Shown piece after piece: positions 41,781 through 50,733 of a stretch of 64,000 nucleotides of DNA. This stretch comes from Coliplasma sp045538555 (GTDB lineage Bacteria; Bacillota; Clostridia; Oscillospirales; CAG-382). The stretch is taken from the NCBI GenBank assembly GCA_045538555.1, contig JAZSRP010000049.1, positions 62,001 through 126,000 of the forward strand. The letters are read 5' to 3'. The notes under the pieces are model-generated. The model saw nothing but the letters and a program-made list of their open reading frames with translations. It ran no database searches and was not told where the DNA came from. The position numbers and the translations under genes were made by a program. Each line of letters starts with the position of its first letter. The stretch's first letter is position 1.

Positions 41781-42407
41781 ATGAAGAGTATTCGAAATGA
41801 AGCTAAACCAAAGATAATTGAATTTATAGATGCCTATTATAACGATTATTTTACTGTTCCTACTGTACGTGAGATTGCGGCAGGAACAGGTATATCTGTT
41901 TCTACAGTTCATCGTTGCTTGAATGTGATGAAAGAAAACGGTGAGCTTGAATATAGCGGACGCCGTTCTATTTCGACTCCGCGTACTGCTATGGAAGGTA
42001 GCTATAATGCAATGCCTGTTCTCGGTTATGTTGCTTGTGGACCGGGTCAGGAGGAAGAAGAACAGCTTCTTGAATATATCCGTATGCCCGAAACTATTGT
42101 CGGTAATGATGAATGCTTCGCTTTAATTGCAAAAGGCGAGTCTATGGTTGACATTGGAATCTATCCCGGCGATTACGTATTTGTCCGTAAACAAAACACC
42201 GCAAGCGTCGGCGACGTTGTTGTCGCGCTTCTTGATGGCAAGAATAATTTAAAGGTTCTTGATTACGATAGCAATACAAAACAATACGTTCTCAAATCCT
42301 GTAACGCAGATAAAGAAACCTATGAGGATAAAATTGTTGAAGGTGAGCTTCAAATTCAAGGTGTTGCGGTTTCTGTATCCCATAAGCTCGGGAAAGTGAA
42401 GATTTAA
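41781..42407 (+). CDS. LexA-like self-cleaving repressor
   Basis: A 208-residue regulator. Residues 1-65 form a LexA-type winged helix (FIDAYYNDYFTVPTVREIAAGTGISVSTVHRCLN). Residues 80-208 form the S24 peptidase domain: catalytic Ser121 in AKGESMVDIGI and Lys158 in NNLKVLDYD; the cleavage site reads ACGPG, so Cys86-Gly87 replaces the usual Ala-Gly. RecA-triggered self-cleavage would release the operon. It is separated by one base from a UvrD-type helicase gene and heads a nine-gene run, suggesting the island cargo is induced by DNA damage. The host will have its own LexA elsewhere. Confidence 0.85.
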   Translation: MKSIRNEAKPKIIEFIDAYYNDYFTVPTVREIAAGTGISVSTVHRCLNVMKENGELEYSGRRSISTPRTAMEGSYNAMPVLGYVACGPGQEEEEQLLEYIRMPETIVGNDECFALIAKGESMVDIGIYPGDYVFVRKQNTASVGDVVVALLDGKNNLKVLDYDSNTKQYVLKSCNADKETYEDKIVEGELQIQGVAVSVSHKLGKVKI

Positions 42408-42408
42408 T

Positions 42409-44577
42409 ATGGATAACTTACTTAACGGACTAAACGAATCACAAATAGAAGCTGTTACAACTACCGACGGATATATTCGCGTTATTGCAGGCGCAGGAAC
42501 AGGGAAGACGCGTGCTCTTACTCATAGATATGCCTACCTCGTAAACGAGCTTGGTATATCACCTTCGAATATACTTTGCATTACCTTTACAAATAAAGCC
42601 GCAAACGAAATGAAAAAGCGTATAAAGCGCATGCTAGGCGACGAGTTCGATACTTCGTTTGTCGCAACGCTTCACGCTTTCTGCACGAGAATATTGCGCG
42701 AGGAAATATATAAGCTCTTTTATCCCGATAATTTCATTGTATTGGATAATGTCGATCAGAAGAAGATCCTTGAAGAAGTCTATGACGAAATGTGTATTCG
42801 TATGGATACCGCAAGTTTCAAGTTTATGATCGATCAGATACGCTATTATAAAAATCTTATAACCTATGTAGAATATCTGTCAAACCCTAATTTCGATTAT
42901 TCAACACTTGTAGCGCAAAATAAGACGGAGGAGATAATCTTTCGTTACATAAATAAGCAACGCAAGTATTTCGGACTTGATTTCTTCGACCTTATCAATT
43001 TTGTAATATACCTTTTCAGAACATATCCCGATGTACTCGAAAAATGGCAGAAAAAGCTCTGCTACATTATGGTTGATGAATTCCAAGACATCACCGCAAA
43101 GGAATTCAAACTTATTCGCAGACTCTCAGAATTCAACCGTAATTTGTTTGTGGTTGGCGACCCCGACCAGAACATATACGAATGGCGCGGCGCAAATATG
43201 AGTGTTATCGTGGATTTTGAGTCTTGGCTGAACAACGAATGCTTCGAGGATAACCTCAATCTCAAATCACGCGATATTGTTTTAAGCAAGAATTACCGTT
43301 CCACAAAGAGTATATTAAGCGTAGCCAATTCATTGATTGAGAAGAACCAAAATCGTGTAGAAAAGGCATTAAGCGGTTCTTTCGAAGACGGCGAAAAGGT
43401 TAAATATCTCCACGCAAAGAACGATAAGGATGAAATCAAATATATTTGCGACGAGATCGCCAACCACGTAAAGAATGGCGGTAAATACAGCGATATTGCC
43501 GTGCTATACCGTTCTAACTACGTTTCACGCTTTGTTGAGCAGGGCTTTCTTTCAAGAAACATACCTTATGTCGTTTACGGCGGTGTCGGTTTTTATGAAC
43601 GAGCAGAAATTAAGGATGTATTGTCTTATATGCGCCTTCTGGAGCATACTGACGATGATTTGTCCTTTAAGCGAATTATAAATGTGCCAAGGCGTAAAAT
43701 CGGTAAGATAAAATTAAAGGTATTATCAGAATATGCCGAGCAAAACGGAACGTCTTTGTATGATGCGTTAAAAGCGTTATGTGAAACCGATACATTCAAA
43801 TCCTGCAAGGCGAAGGAGTTTGTCGCTCAAATAGAATTACTTCGTCAACAAGCAGACGAGTTTGCGGTTTCTGAACTTCTTCAAGCGATCCTTAATAAAA
43901 CGGGTTATGAACTGTATATCCGTGAAAGCGGGGATATAGAACGCTTGGATAACGTTTCCGAGCTTATGCGTAGCATCGTTACACAGGAAAACGAATTCGG
44001 CGAGCCCTTAACGCTTTCGACCTTTTTGCAGAATATAACGCTTCTGCGCGACAGCGATGTGGAGGATAAGAGTGATTGCGTTAAGATTATGACAATACAT
44101 ACCGCAAAAGGTCTTGAATTCGACACGGTATTTCTTGTCGGACTTACGGAGGGTATTTTTCCTTCTGCAAGAAGTCTCGAAGAACGCAAGAACGATGCTC
44201 TTGAGGAAGAACGTCGCCTTTGCTTTGTTGCAATAACAAGAGCAAGAAAACGTCTGTACCTCACCGAAAGCGAGGGATTTGGTGTAAAGGGCTTTTCAAA
44301 AGTTCCGTCACGCTTTGTATTTGATATCGACAAATCATTGCTGGATAAAATCGGAACTGTTTCCGCAGACATTATGGATGAATATGTCGTATTGAAGAAA
44401 CGGTTTGATAAAACCGAACTTGAAGTATATAAGGTCGGTGACCAAATACGCCATAAGGTGTTCGGTGAAGGCATAGTCGAGGAAGTGGACGAGGAAACAA
44501 GAACCTATTATATCCGCTTTGTCAACGGCAGAAAACCGATCAACTTTAACTATAACGGCTTAAGCCATGTTTTTTAA
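42409..44577 (+). CDS. UvrD/PcrA-type ATP-dependent DNA helicase
   Basis: A 722-residue superfamily 1A helicase. Motif I VIAGAGTGKTRALTHR, Ia CITFTNKAANEMK, II MVDEFQDI, III VGDPDQNIYEWRGA, IV NYRSTKSIL, V TIHTAKGLEFDTVFLVG and VI EERRLCFVAITRARKRLYL are all present. The C-terminal 60 residues hold the Tudor-like region (YKVGDQIRHKVFGEGIVEEV) that in PcrA binds RNA polymerase. Length fits PcrA. It starts one base after the LexA-like stop. It may aid repair or replication of the element; being second to a LexA-like gene is unusual for a housekeeping pcrA. Confidence 0.93.
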   Translation: MDNLLNGLNESQIEAVTTTDGYIRVIAGAGTGKTRALTHRYAYLVNELGISPSNILCITFTNKAANEMKKRIKRMLGDEFDTSFVATLHAFCTRILREEIYKLFYPDNFIVLDNVDQKKILEEVYDEMCIRMDTASFKFMIDQIRYYKNLITYVEYLSNPNFDYSTLVAQNKTEEIIFRYINKQRKYFGLDFFDLINFVIYLFRTYPDVLEKWQKKLCYIMVDEFQDITAKEFKLIRRLSEFNRNLFVVGDPDQNIYEWRGANMSVIVDFESWLNNECFEDNLNLKSRDIVLSKNYRSTKSILSVANSLIEKNQNRVEKALSGSFEDGEKVKYLHAKNDKDEIKYICDEIANHVKNGGKYSDIAVLYRSNYVSRFVEQGFLSRNIPYVVYGGVGFYERAEIKDVLSYMRLLEHTDDDLSFKRIINVPRRKIGKIKLKVLSEYAEQNGTSLYDALKALCETDTFKSCKAKEFVAQIELLRQQADEFAVSELLQAILNKTGYELYIRESGDIERLDNVSELMRSIVTQENEFGEPLTLSTFLQNITLLRDSDVEDKSDCVKIMTIHTAKGLEFDTVFLVGLTEGIFPSARSLEERKNDALEEERRLCFVAITRARKRLYLTESEGFGVKGFSKVPSRFVFDIDKSLLDKIGTVSADIMDEYVVLKKRFDKTELEVYKVGDQIRHKVFGEGIVEEVDEETRTYYIRFVNGRKPINFNYNGLSHVF

Positions 44578-44592
44578 TAAGGAGAATTAAAA

Positions 44593-45096
44593 ATGGCAGA
44601 GATAATAAAAGTTTTCAAAGAGAATATCCCCAATATGCGCTTTATCGGAAAGAAGTATGGCGAATTCGGTCATTGGGGTGAATTTTGGGTAAATGATTGG
44701 TTTAGTTTGCTTGAAAAATCAATGGGCGGTACAGATGCAATACTCAATATTTGGGAAAACGGTGGCGGTTATGTAGGGCTCGAGCATTGGACTCCTAATG
44801 CACCGTTTGAATATTGGCTCGGCATGTTTGCGCCTATTGATACAGAGGTTCCCGATGGGTTTGAATACATAGATTTTACCGATCTTGCTCTTGGTACTTG
44901 CTGGATATACGGATGTGAAGCAGAGGTTCACGATGCTTCTGCTTGTCAACCAGCATTGATACAAAACGGTATGACCATTTGGAAAGATGCTAACGGCGGT
45001 ACTTGGTCGTTCGAAAACTGCCTCTGCCCAAGATATACTACACCCGACGAAAACGGAAAAATCATTCTTGATTACTGTTATTTTGTGGAGAAATAA
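44593..45096 (+). CDS. Stand-alone effector-binding (GyrI/Cass2-like) domain protein
   Basis: A 167-residue protein with the layout of AraC/MerR effector-binding domains: MRFIGKKYGE, WFSLLEK, a YVGLEHW strand, YWLGMFAPIDTEVPDGFEYIDF and LALGTCWIYG. Such domains bind small, often cationic or drug-like molecules. The same segments recur in the C-terminal part of the Xre regulator at 50734-51408 (ALRFIGKRYKG, EYWIGMIFFQNAAVPNGFNYIDI), so the two are homologous modules in one island. AAGGAG precedes the ATG. Confidence 0.78.
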   Translation: MAEIIKVFKENIPNMRFIGKKYGEFGHWGEFWVNDWFSLLEKSMGGTDAILNIWENGGGYVGLEHWTPNAPFEYWLGMFAPIDTEVPDGFEYIDFTDLALGTCWIYGCEAEVHDASACQPALIQNGMTIWKDANGGTWSFENCLCPRYTTPDENGKIILDYCYFVEK

Positions 45097-45098
45097 TT

Positions 45099-46049
45099 AT
45101 GGAAAACATTATTAACTGGTTACTCGAAGAAAAAGAACCTTCTATTAGATACAGAACTCTTACCGAGATTTTGGACAAACCCGAAACCGATCCCGAAGTT
45201 ATTGAAGCGAAAGAAGCGGTGCTTCAATCAAAGAATGTTTGCCGTCTGTTTGACCGCTTGGATGACAGAGGATTGTTTCCTCATATTCAAAAGTTTTACG
45301 GCAATTTTACTACTTTCAGTTATCTCTATGCTCTTGCAGAACTTGGCTTGAAAAAGGGTGATCCTCATATTAACGAGATAGTTGATTGGATATTGATTCC
45401 CGGCGAGGACAAGCATGAGCATTTTATGCAGAAAGAGTTTCAAAATGAACATGCATATCTGCTTGACGAAAGCAATCTCGGCAGTTGCCGCCAGACCGAT
45501 TTCCTCGGTACATTGTTAAGACTTGGTTTTGGCGATGATGAGAGAGTAAAGAAGTTGATAGATGCGTTTATCGAAAAGAACAGATTTGACGGAGGTTATC
45601 TCTGTAAATGGAAAAAGAGCCGACATAAAGGTCAAACACCCAAAAGCTGTGTAGGTACTACTGTTAATGCGTTAAGAGTATTTTCCTATCTTCCCGAAGA
45701 ATACAGGAACACCGATGCATATAAAAACACACTTGAATATTTTGTCAGCAGAAATATGATTCACAGCAAAATCAATCCCGATGAGATCATCTGCTCTACA
45801 AATGCTTTCTACAACGGTTGCGGAATGTCTCACGCTTTTGTTCTTGCCGATGCAATGAGCCGTTTAGGACTTGCCAACATACCCGAAATGAACGAGGTAT
45901 GGGAGATTATTGAAAGTAAAAAAGATGCCGAAGGCAAAGTAGTGTTAGAAGCTACCGATACAAAGAAAACACTTATTATGGACGGCGTAGGCAAGCCTAA
46001 TAAATATCTTACTCTTAATTTGCTTTTGAGTTATAAACATAGAGGATAG
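45099..46049 (+). CDS. Alpha-toroid (prenyltransferase/squalene-cyclase-repeat-like) protein, first copy
   Basis: A 316-residue, mostly helical cytosolic protein. It opens IINWLLEEKEPSIRYRTLTEILD and carries repeated helix pairs with short loops such as NLGSCRQTDFLGTLLRLGFGDD and FDGGYLCKW, typical of the (alpha/alpha)6 toroid seen in prenyltransferase and terpene-cyclase-like proteins. No DCTAE-type cyclase motif is present, so enzymatic activity is doubtful. Three bases separate it from the preceding gene. Two other toroid proteins are encoded in the same island (48267 and 51485). Confidence 0.7.
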   Translation: MENIINWLLEEKEPSIRYRTLTEILDKPETDPEVIEAKEAVLQSKNVCRLFDRLDDRGLFPHIQKFYGNFTTFSYLYALAELGLKKGDPHINEIVDWILIPGEDKHEHFMQKEFQNEHAYLLDESNLGSCRQTDFLGTLLRLGFGDDERVKKLIDAFIEKNRFDGGYLCKWKKSRHKGQTPKSCVGTTVNALRVFSYLPEEYRNTDAYKNTLEYFVSRNMIHSKINPDEIICSTNAFYNGCGMSHAFVLADAMSRLGLANIPEMNEVWEIIESKKDAEGKVVLEATDTKKTLIMDGVGKPNKYLTLNLLLSYKHRG

Positions 46050-46053
46050 TCGT

Positions 46054-46383
46054 ATGAACACAAATATCATAGGTTGTTGTGGTCACGACTGTTCGAGGTG
46101 TATTACATATCTTGCAACAATTAAAAATGATGATGCTTTACGAAAACAGTCGCAGCAGTTTTATAAAACTATGTTTGGCATGAATATTCCGATTTGTGAA
46201 GTCAACTGTCTCGGATGTCGTTCGGATAAGGTGTTTATACTTTGTAAGAGCTGTCCGTTTACAAAATGTGCGTCGGAACGGAAAATAGACGAGTGCTCTG
46301 AGTGTGTAGAATATCCTTGTAAAGCCCTTACGGAATATCAAGAAAAATATGTAAACAAGTGCAATCAGATTAAGTGTGATTAG
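46054..46383 (+). CDS. DUF3795 cysteine-rich protein, first copy
   Basis: A 109-residue protein with 15 cysteines in the DUF3795 pattern: GCCGHDCSRCITY at the N-terminus, CEVNCLGCRSDKVFILCKSCPFTKCA-type spacing in the middle, and ECSECVEYPCKAL near the end. Function of the family is unknown; the paired CxxC motifs suggest zinc or iron-sulfur binding. It lies four bases after the toroid gene and overlaps the ribosome site of the next gene. Confidence 0.85.
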   Translation: MNTNIIGCCGHDCSRCITYLATIKNDDALRKQSQQFYKTMFGMNIPICEVNCLGCRSDKVFILCKSCPFTKCASERKIDECSECVEYPCKALTEYQEKYVNKCNQIKCD

Positions 46384-46393
46384 GAGAAAAGTT

Positions 46394-47035
46394 ATGAGTA
46401 CATATATTTTAACAAGTATGTTTAAAAACGAATTAGATGATAAATTTGCCAAACGACTTCGAGAAATAATAACAAGTAGAAACAGTTTTGTTTTTATAGC
46501 TTCTGACTTTGAAACAAATCACGAGAAGAACGACAAGTATTGCAATCATTGGCGTGATATGCTTTGTGACATTGGAATTGAATTTAAAAGTATCTTTGTG
46601 GTTGATGGGAGAATAACTCCCGACGAGGCCAAAAAAATCATTGAAAAAGCTGACTTTATTTGGCTCTCAGGTGGTGATACGCCAAAACAATTTGGATATA
46701 TTAAACAATATGGTCTGGATACAGTTTTGAAAGAGTATAGTGGTATTTTATTTGGAATGAGTGCAGGAAGCATAAATCTCTCCACTATGGCAGTTTGTTC
46801 TTTAGCAAGTGGTCACTATGTTCAAGAAATATATAACGGATTGGGTTGTGTTAATATTTCAATAGAACCTCACTTCTCACTTGATAAAACCGACGAGATA
46901 TTGCAATTATCTGAAAAGTACAAACTTTATGGAGTGCCTGACGATAGTGCTATTATACTTCATAACAACGAAGTGGAGTTTTATGGGGATATTTTTATAG
47001 TCGAAAAAAGAATAATTAACAAAGTAACTATTTAA
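46394..47035 (+). CDS. Peptidase S51 family protein (dipeptidase E-like)
   Basis: A 213-residue cytosolic serine peptidase of the S51 family. The nucleophile elbow is FGMSAGSINL, preceded by IWLSGGDTPKQF; the region EPHFSLDKTDEI carries a candidate His. Family members cleave Asp-X dipeptides or cyanophycin-like bonds. Start at 46394 is set by GGAG eight bases upstream. Part of the LexA-led run. Confidence 0.88.
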   Translation: MSTYILTSMFKNELDDKFAKRLREIITSRNSFVFIASDFETNHEKNDKYCNHWRDMLCDIGIEFKSIFVVDGRITPDEAKKIIEKADFIWLSGGDTPKQFGYIKQYGLDTVLKEYSGILFGMSAGSINLSTMAVCSLASGHYVQEIYNGLGCVNISIEPHFSLDKTDEILQLSEKYKLYGVPDDSAIILHNNEVEFYGDIFIVEKRIINKVTI

Positions 47036-47048
47036 AGAGGAAACAATT

Positions 47049-47420
47049 ATGATAAAACGCCTACCTACCCATTGCGGTGATGAAACCTGTCCGTCTTGTG
47101 TTGTTGCGGGAGATTATATCTTCCTTGCCCATCACGCGGGTGGTTTTGAAAAGAGCGATATTGCTTACCAAACAAGAGTTGCTTTTGAAGCAATCAAAAA
47201 CACACTCGCATCCGTCGGCGCAACCCTTGACGATATGGTGCAACTTAATTATTACATCAAAAATACCGAAGACTTCCGCACAGGACGGGATGTATTTACT
47301 GAATATTTCCCAAACGGCGCACCTGCAAGAATGACCGTTGTAACCCAATTCCTTGACGATAACTGTCTTTGCCAAATAGACGGTATTGCTTATATAAGAA
47401 ACGAGGAAAATAATGATTGA
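47049..47420 (+). CDS. RidA family enamine/imine deaminase
   Basis: A 123-residue Rid protein, which hydrolyses reactive enamine/imine intermediates. Features: YIFLAHHAGGFE, NTLASVGATLDDMVQLNYYIKN, and the catalytic Arg in APARMTVV. The usual N-terminal Ser/Tyr positions are changed, so it is closer to the Rid subgroups than to RidA proper. It overlaps the next gene by eight bases. Confidence 0.88.
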   Translation: MIKRLPTHCGDETCPSCVVAGDYIFLAHHAGGFEKSDIAYQTRVAFEAIKNTLASVGATLDDMVQLNYYIKNTEDFRTGRDVFTEYFPNGAPARMTVVTQFLDDNCLCQIDGIAYIRNEENND

Positions 47421-48204
47421 AGCATATATCAACATACAGAACAGGCTCGGTGAAGAAGTCTCGAAGTCTTGGGAAAAACTTGTTGGCTTCGTCCGTGCAT
47501 ATTACGTTATGGAAGAACTGTGGGATGGAAAGGAAATATTAAAATTTCGCAAAAGCGGCAAAACGCTCGTTTCGTTAAGCGTGCAGGAAAATCGTTTCAA
47601 CGCACTTGTTATCTTTGGAAAAGCGGAACGAGAGAAATTTGATGCGGTCAGAGATAACTTTTCGGATTATATACTTAATTACTATGACAACAGCCGTACA
47701 TATCACGACGGAAAGTGGATGTTTATTGACGTTGACATCAACGCCAACATCGACGAGATTATTGAACTCATTAAGATAAAAAAGAAACCCAACCGTAAGG
47801 TTGAGAACTTAAAAGATGCTGAAATAGGTTGTTGCGGTAACCGATGCGACCAATGTCTTTTACGAGCTACTAACGGCGGTAAAGAAAACCGAGTTCTGTT
47901 TACCGACGAGAATTACAAAATATACTTCTCTCCCGATGAACAAAAAGAAGACTATTCAGGCGTTAACTGCGCCGGTTGTTATCAAGGCTGTAAAACAAGA
48001 GATTGTGCAAAGGGAAAAGGATATGACGTTTGCGTGCAATGCGAGAATTATCCTTGCGAAACGGTTTTAGGCGCTTTTACTCATCCCGGAAGATGCAATG
48101 TAGGGCTCACACCCGAACAGCTTGATCTTCTCGTTATTCCGTATTGCGGTAAAGAAAGATTTGACCGTTGTAGAGATCAGCTTTGTAAGAAGGATATGAA
48201 ATAA
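47413..48204 (+). CDS. DUF3788-DUF3795 fusion protein
   Basis: A 263-residue two-domain protein. Residues 1-125 match the DUF3788 type (SKSWEKLVGFVRAYYVMEELWDGKEILKFR, then SLSVQENRFNALVIFGKAE), related to small YdhG-like folds. Residues 135-260 are a DUF3795 cysteine-rich domain (GCCGNRCDQCLLRA, VNCAGCYQGCKTRDCAKGK, VCVQCENYPCET). The fusion links two unknown families that occur in the same operon, supporting a common function. Starts within the RidA gene end. Confidence 0.85.
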   Translation: MIEAYINIQNRLGEEVSKSWEKLVGFVRAYYVMEELWDGKEILKFRKSGKTLVSLSVQENRFNALVIFGKAEREKFDAVRDNFSDYILNYYDNSRTYHDGKWMFIDVDINANIDEIIELIKIKKKPNRKVENLKDAEIGCCGNRCDQCLLRATNGGKENRVLFTDENYKIYFSPDEQKEDYSGVNCAGCYQGCKTRDCAKGKGYDVCVQCENYPCETVLGAFTHPGRCNVGLTPEQLDLLVIPYCGKERFDRCRDQLCKKDMK

Positions 48205-48266
48205 TAAAACGAAGTTAACGCACAAGGCGTCGATACGAAAGCGATAAAGGATCTGAGGTAAATACG

Positions 48267-49313
48267 ATGAAATTTCAAAAACATATAGATTTTCTTCTTG
48301 ACAACGCTTGTACGAGCATTAAGTTTCTCGTTCATCGAGATTTTTTGCATACACCTTTGACAGAACCGTTTATGCAGAAGATGCGCGACGAGATATTGGA
48401 GCAAGAAAATATTAAAAAGCATCTTGCTTGCCAACATCCCGACGGATGGTTTGGTGACGAGCTTCACGGCGGCGAATACGGAATGGAGCGCTCTATCGGT
48501 ACACTTTTGAATGCAGGTGTTGAAAAAGAACATCCGGCAATCCAAAAAGGTATTCATGCGCTTATTACTCCCGAAATATCATCGCAACACAAAAATTGGT
48601 TTCACGGCGGCGACGGATTGGACGCCGAAGGCAGAGGTGGTAATAATGCGATTATTGCATCTATTCTTTCTTGGGTAGGGTATGACGAAACTTATCCCAT
48701 TTTGGCTGAACAGATCGTGCTCTCTTGGGAACACGTCGAAGCGGTTCGCAATTATAACGCCGTTGATGATTTCACCAAGAAAGGCAAAAACGAGAGATAC
48801 TATAAACCTAACGCTCGTTTCCCCGGCGCGAATCACATCGGATTGCTTAATGCAACACAAAGCTGGCGATCTAATGAAAGAATGGAAATTGCAAAAGCTT
48901 CTATGAAACACGCCTATGAGTTGATGAAAGATTTTGATGAATACATCACCTTCAAAAAGCCGAAAGAATTAGGAGGCAGCTTCGTCGGTCCGTTTAACTA
49001 TAATTGGCAGGCATTAAAGCCGACAGACGGAAAACAGTTATACGAAATTATCAATGATCCGTATAACTTCAGGTTTGCGTTTTGGCTTGGTTCTGTTTCG
49101 GGTGTTCCCGATTGGGTTCGTCAGTCGAACGAAACATATTTTGTCTTGGCTGACTTTCTTGAAAAAGAGGATAACGTCGATGTTATCCCCGATAGAGTGT
49201 TCAGCGCATTCCGTAGAGTATCGGGCAAAGAACCCAATTATAGAAAACGCTCTACTGCGAAGTGCGATTTGACATATGCATTGCTTCGTGCCGTTTGGAA
49301 TATGGTGGATTAA
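48267..49313 (+). CDS. Alpha-toroid protein, second copy
   Basis: A 348-residue helical protein opening MKFQKHIDFLLDNACTSIKFLVHRD. Repeated turns such as QHPDGWFGDELHGG, GGDGLDAEGRGGNN and helix pairs ending PDWVRQSNETYFV resemble prenyltransferase-like toroids. It is more distant from the copy at 45099 than simple duplication would give. GAGG lies ten bases before the ATG. Last gene of the LexA-led run; 160 bp without a gene follow. Confidence 0.68.
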   Translation: MKFQKHIDFLLDNACTSIKFLVHRDFLHTPLTEPFMQKMRDEILEQENIKKHLACQHPDGWFGDELHGGEYGMERSIGTLLNAGVEKEHPAIQKGIHALITPEISSQHKNWFHGGDGLDAEGRGGNNAIIASILSWVGYDETYPILAEQIVLSWEHVEAVRNYNAVDDFTKKGKNERYYKPNARFPGANHIGLLNATQSWRSNERMEIAKASMKHAYELMKDFDEYITFKKPKELGGSFVGPFNYNWQALKPTDGKQLYEIINDPYNFRFAFWLGSVSGVPDWVRQSNETYFVLADFLEKEDNVDVIPDRVFSAFRRVSGKEPNYRKRSTAKCDLTYALLRAVWNMVD

Positions 49314-49395
49314 AAGGAAAACGGGAAAATCCACGACTGAATTCCGTAGATCCCATCTATGATTTCTGTGTTTATCTCAACATAGCATTTGAATG

Positions 49396-49425
49396 TGTAT
49401 CAGAACTTATGAAAATGTATCAGAA
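49396..49425 (+). repeat. Direct repeats before the TIR gene
   Basis: TGTATCAGAA at 49396-49405 and again at 49416-49425, exactly 20 bp apart (two helical turns), about 50-75 bp upstream of the TIR gene start; candidate regulator site. Confidence 0.5.
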
Positions 49426-49473
49426 ATTTGTTTGAAAACTAAACGAATCTAAAATTAAGGAGAAAGAGTATAA

Positions 49474-50604
49474 ATGAGTAAACCAACAATATTTTTCAGC
49501 CACTCGTCAAAAGATAAGGATGCAATACTAGCAATTAAGAATAAGTTGGATAATTCAACTGGCGGAGCATTGGATATATTTATGTCAAGCGATGGACAAA
49601 GTATTCCTTTTGGTACAAATTGGATACACAAAATTGAGGAAGGTTTGCAAGCTGCGAAAATTATGTATGTATTTGTAACCGAAGTATCGGTTACTTCTGG
49701 ATGGATATATTTTGAGGCTGGCTTTGCATATTCAAAAGGAATTCAAGTTGTTCCCGTCGGTATCGGCATCGATATTGGAACTCTAAAGGCTCCTTTGAAT
49801 TTGCTTCAAGGTTTTAATATCACATCTGAGGATAGTTTGAATAATTTTATTACTATTATAAACAGAACATTTGATTATCACTTTAAAGAAGCGTTTGATA
49901 AAAATGATTATACTGAGATAATAAGTTTAACTTCGTTGAACACAAATAAGGCAGTTGGATTTGAAAAAATTGTTCGTCAAACAGAATGCTCAATTTACTC
50001 AGACCAAACATCTAATGGCGAGAAAAAAGAGTATGACTTAGAGTTATGTTTCAATAAGATAATTGACTACTTAGACCGCAATTCTATCAGTTATTCTCGG
50101 GATAATAAATATCACGGAATCGAGTCTCGCGTTTGTATAATGGTATATGGAATAAAGATGGTTTACTACAAAGCCCAAAAGAAAAATCCAAATGTTCGAT
50201 ATTCGTCAGATGAGCCGGGGGAAATCAAGTTTCAAATATCTCCGTATAATTTTACCAAGTCGTTTGATTTACTCAAGGAATTGTTATTGCTAATGGAAGA
50301 CAAACCCACCCACTATCTTAGAGTATATTTACAAGATGAGTATGAATATGTGAATTCGGATGAAAACGTAGCATCAATTATATCTAATGCAGATGGATTC
50401 GATTTTAACAAGTCGTATATCGGTGGATACATTTACAACGAGCTGGATTTGCAGTTTTATATTTTCGAGGAACATCGCGACATACGAAATCGTCAAACCG
50501 ATCATTTGATTTCAATAGTATACAAATGTGATACAGTTTGTGCTAACCATATTACTAACTTGCTACACAGACTTTGCGATATTGGTTTGATTTGTGAAAA
50601 GTAG
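49474..50604 (+). CDS. TIR domain protein, candidate NAD-cleaving defence effector
   Basis: A 376-residue protein. Residues 1-140 are a TIR domain: TIFFSHSSKDKDAILAIKNKL at the start, a BB-loop-like stretch SSDGQSIPFGTNW, and SGWIYFEAGFAYSKG with the candidate catalytic Glu81 after Trp77. Residues 150-376 form a second domain of mixed strands and helices that I do not recognise; it may be the sensor. Bacterial TIR proteins commonly cleave NAD or make signal molecules on phage infection. No cyclase, NAD-sensing or Thoeris ThsA-like gene is adjacent, so it would act alone. AAGGAG precedes the ATG. Confidence 0.85.
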   Translation: MSKPTIFFSHSSKDKDAILAIKNKLDNSTGGALDIFMSSDGQSIPFGTNWIHKIEEGLQAAKIMYVFVTEVSVTSGWIYFEAGFAYSKGIQVVPVGIGIDIGTLKAPLNLLQGFNITSEDSLNNFITIINRTFDYHFKEAFDKNDYTEIISLTSLNTNKAVGFEKIVRQTECSIYSDQTSNGEKKEYDLELCFNKIIDYLDRNSISYSRDNKYHGIESRVCIMVYGIKMVYYKAQKKNPNVRYSSDEPGEIKFQISPYNFTKSFDLLKELLLLMEDKPTHYLRVYLQDEYEYVNSDENVASIISNADGFDFNKSYIGGYIYNELDLQFYIFEEHRDIRNRQTDHLISIVYKCDTVCANHITNLLHRLCDIGLICEK

Positions 50605-50663
50605 ATTTGATACATTTTTAGTATCTATCAAAATATGATAAAAGTCCTTGGCTTTTGCTATAC

Positions 50664-50707
50664 GCAACGAAATGTTGCTTGATTATTCGTGTTACTTTTG
50701 ATAAACT
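50664..50707 (+). promoter_or_regulatory. Promoter and palindrome of the Xre gene
   Basis: Palindrome GCAAC-GAAAT-GTTGC (50664-50678) abuts TTGATT (50679-50684), 17-bp spacer, TAAACT (50702-50707). The palindrome could be an operator for the regulator encoded downstream. Confidence 0.55.
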
Positions 50708-50733
50708 GAATTCATCAAAAGAGGTGTTGCAAT

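Noticed and set aside
42409..44577. UvrD helicase as the Gabija GajB partner
   Set aside because: No GajA-type OLD nuclease gene adjoins it; motifs and the Tudor-like tail fit PcrA/UvrD better.
49428..49455. TTGTTT-16-TAAAAT as promoter of the TIR gene
   Set aside because: The start would lie within the ribosome site, leaving no leader; the real promoter is unresolved.
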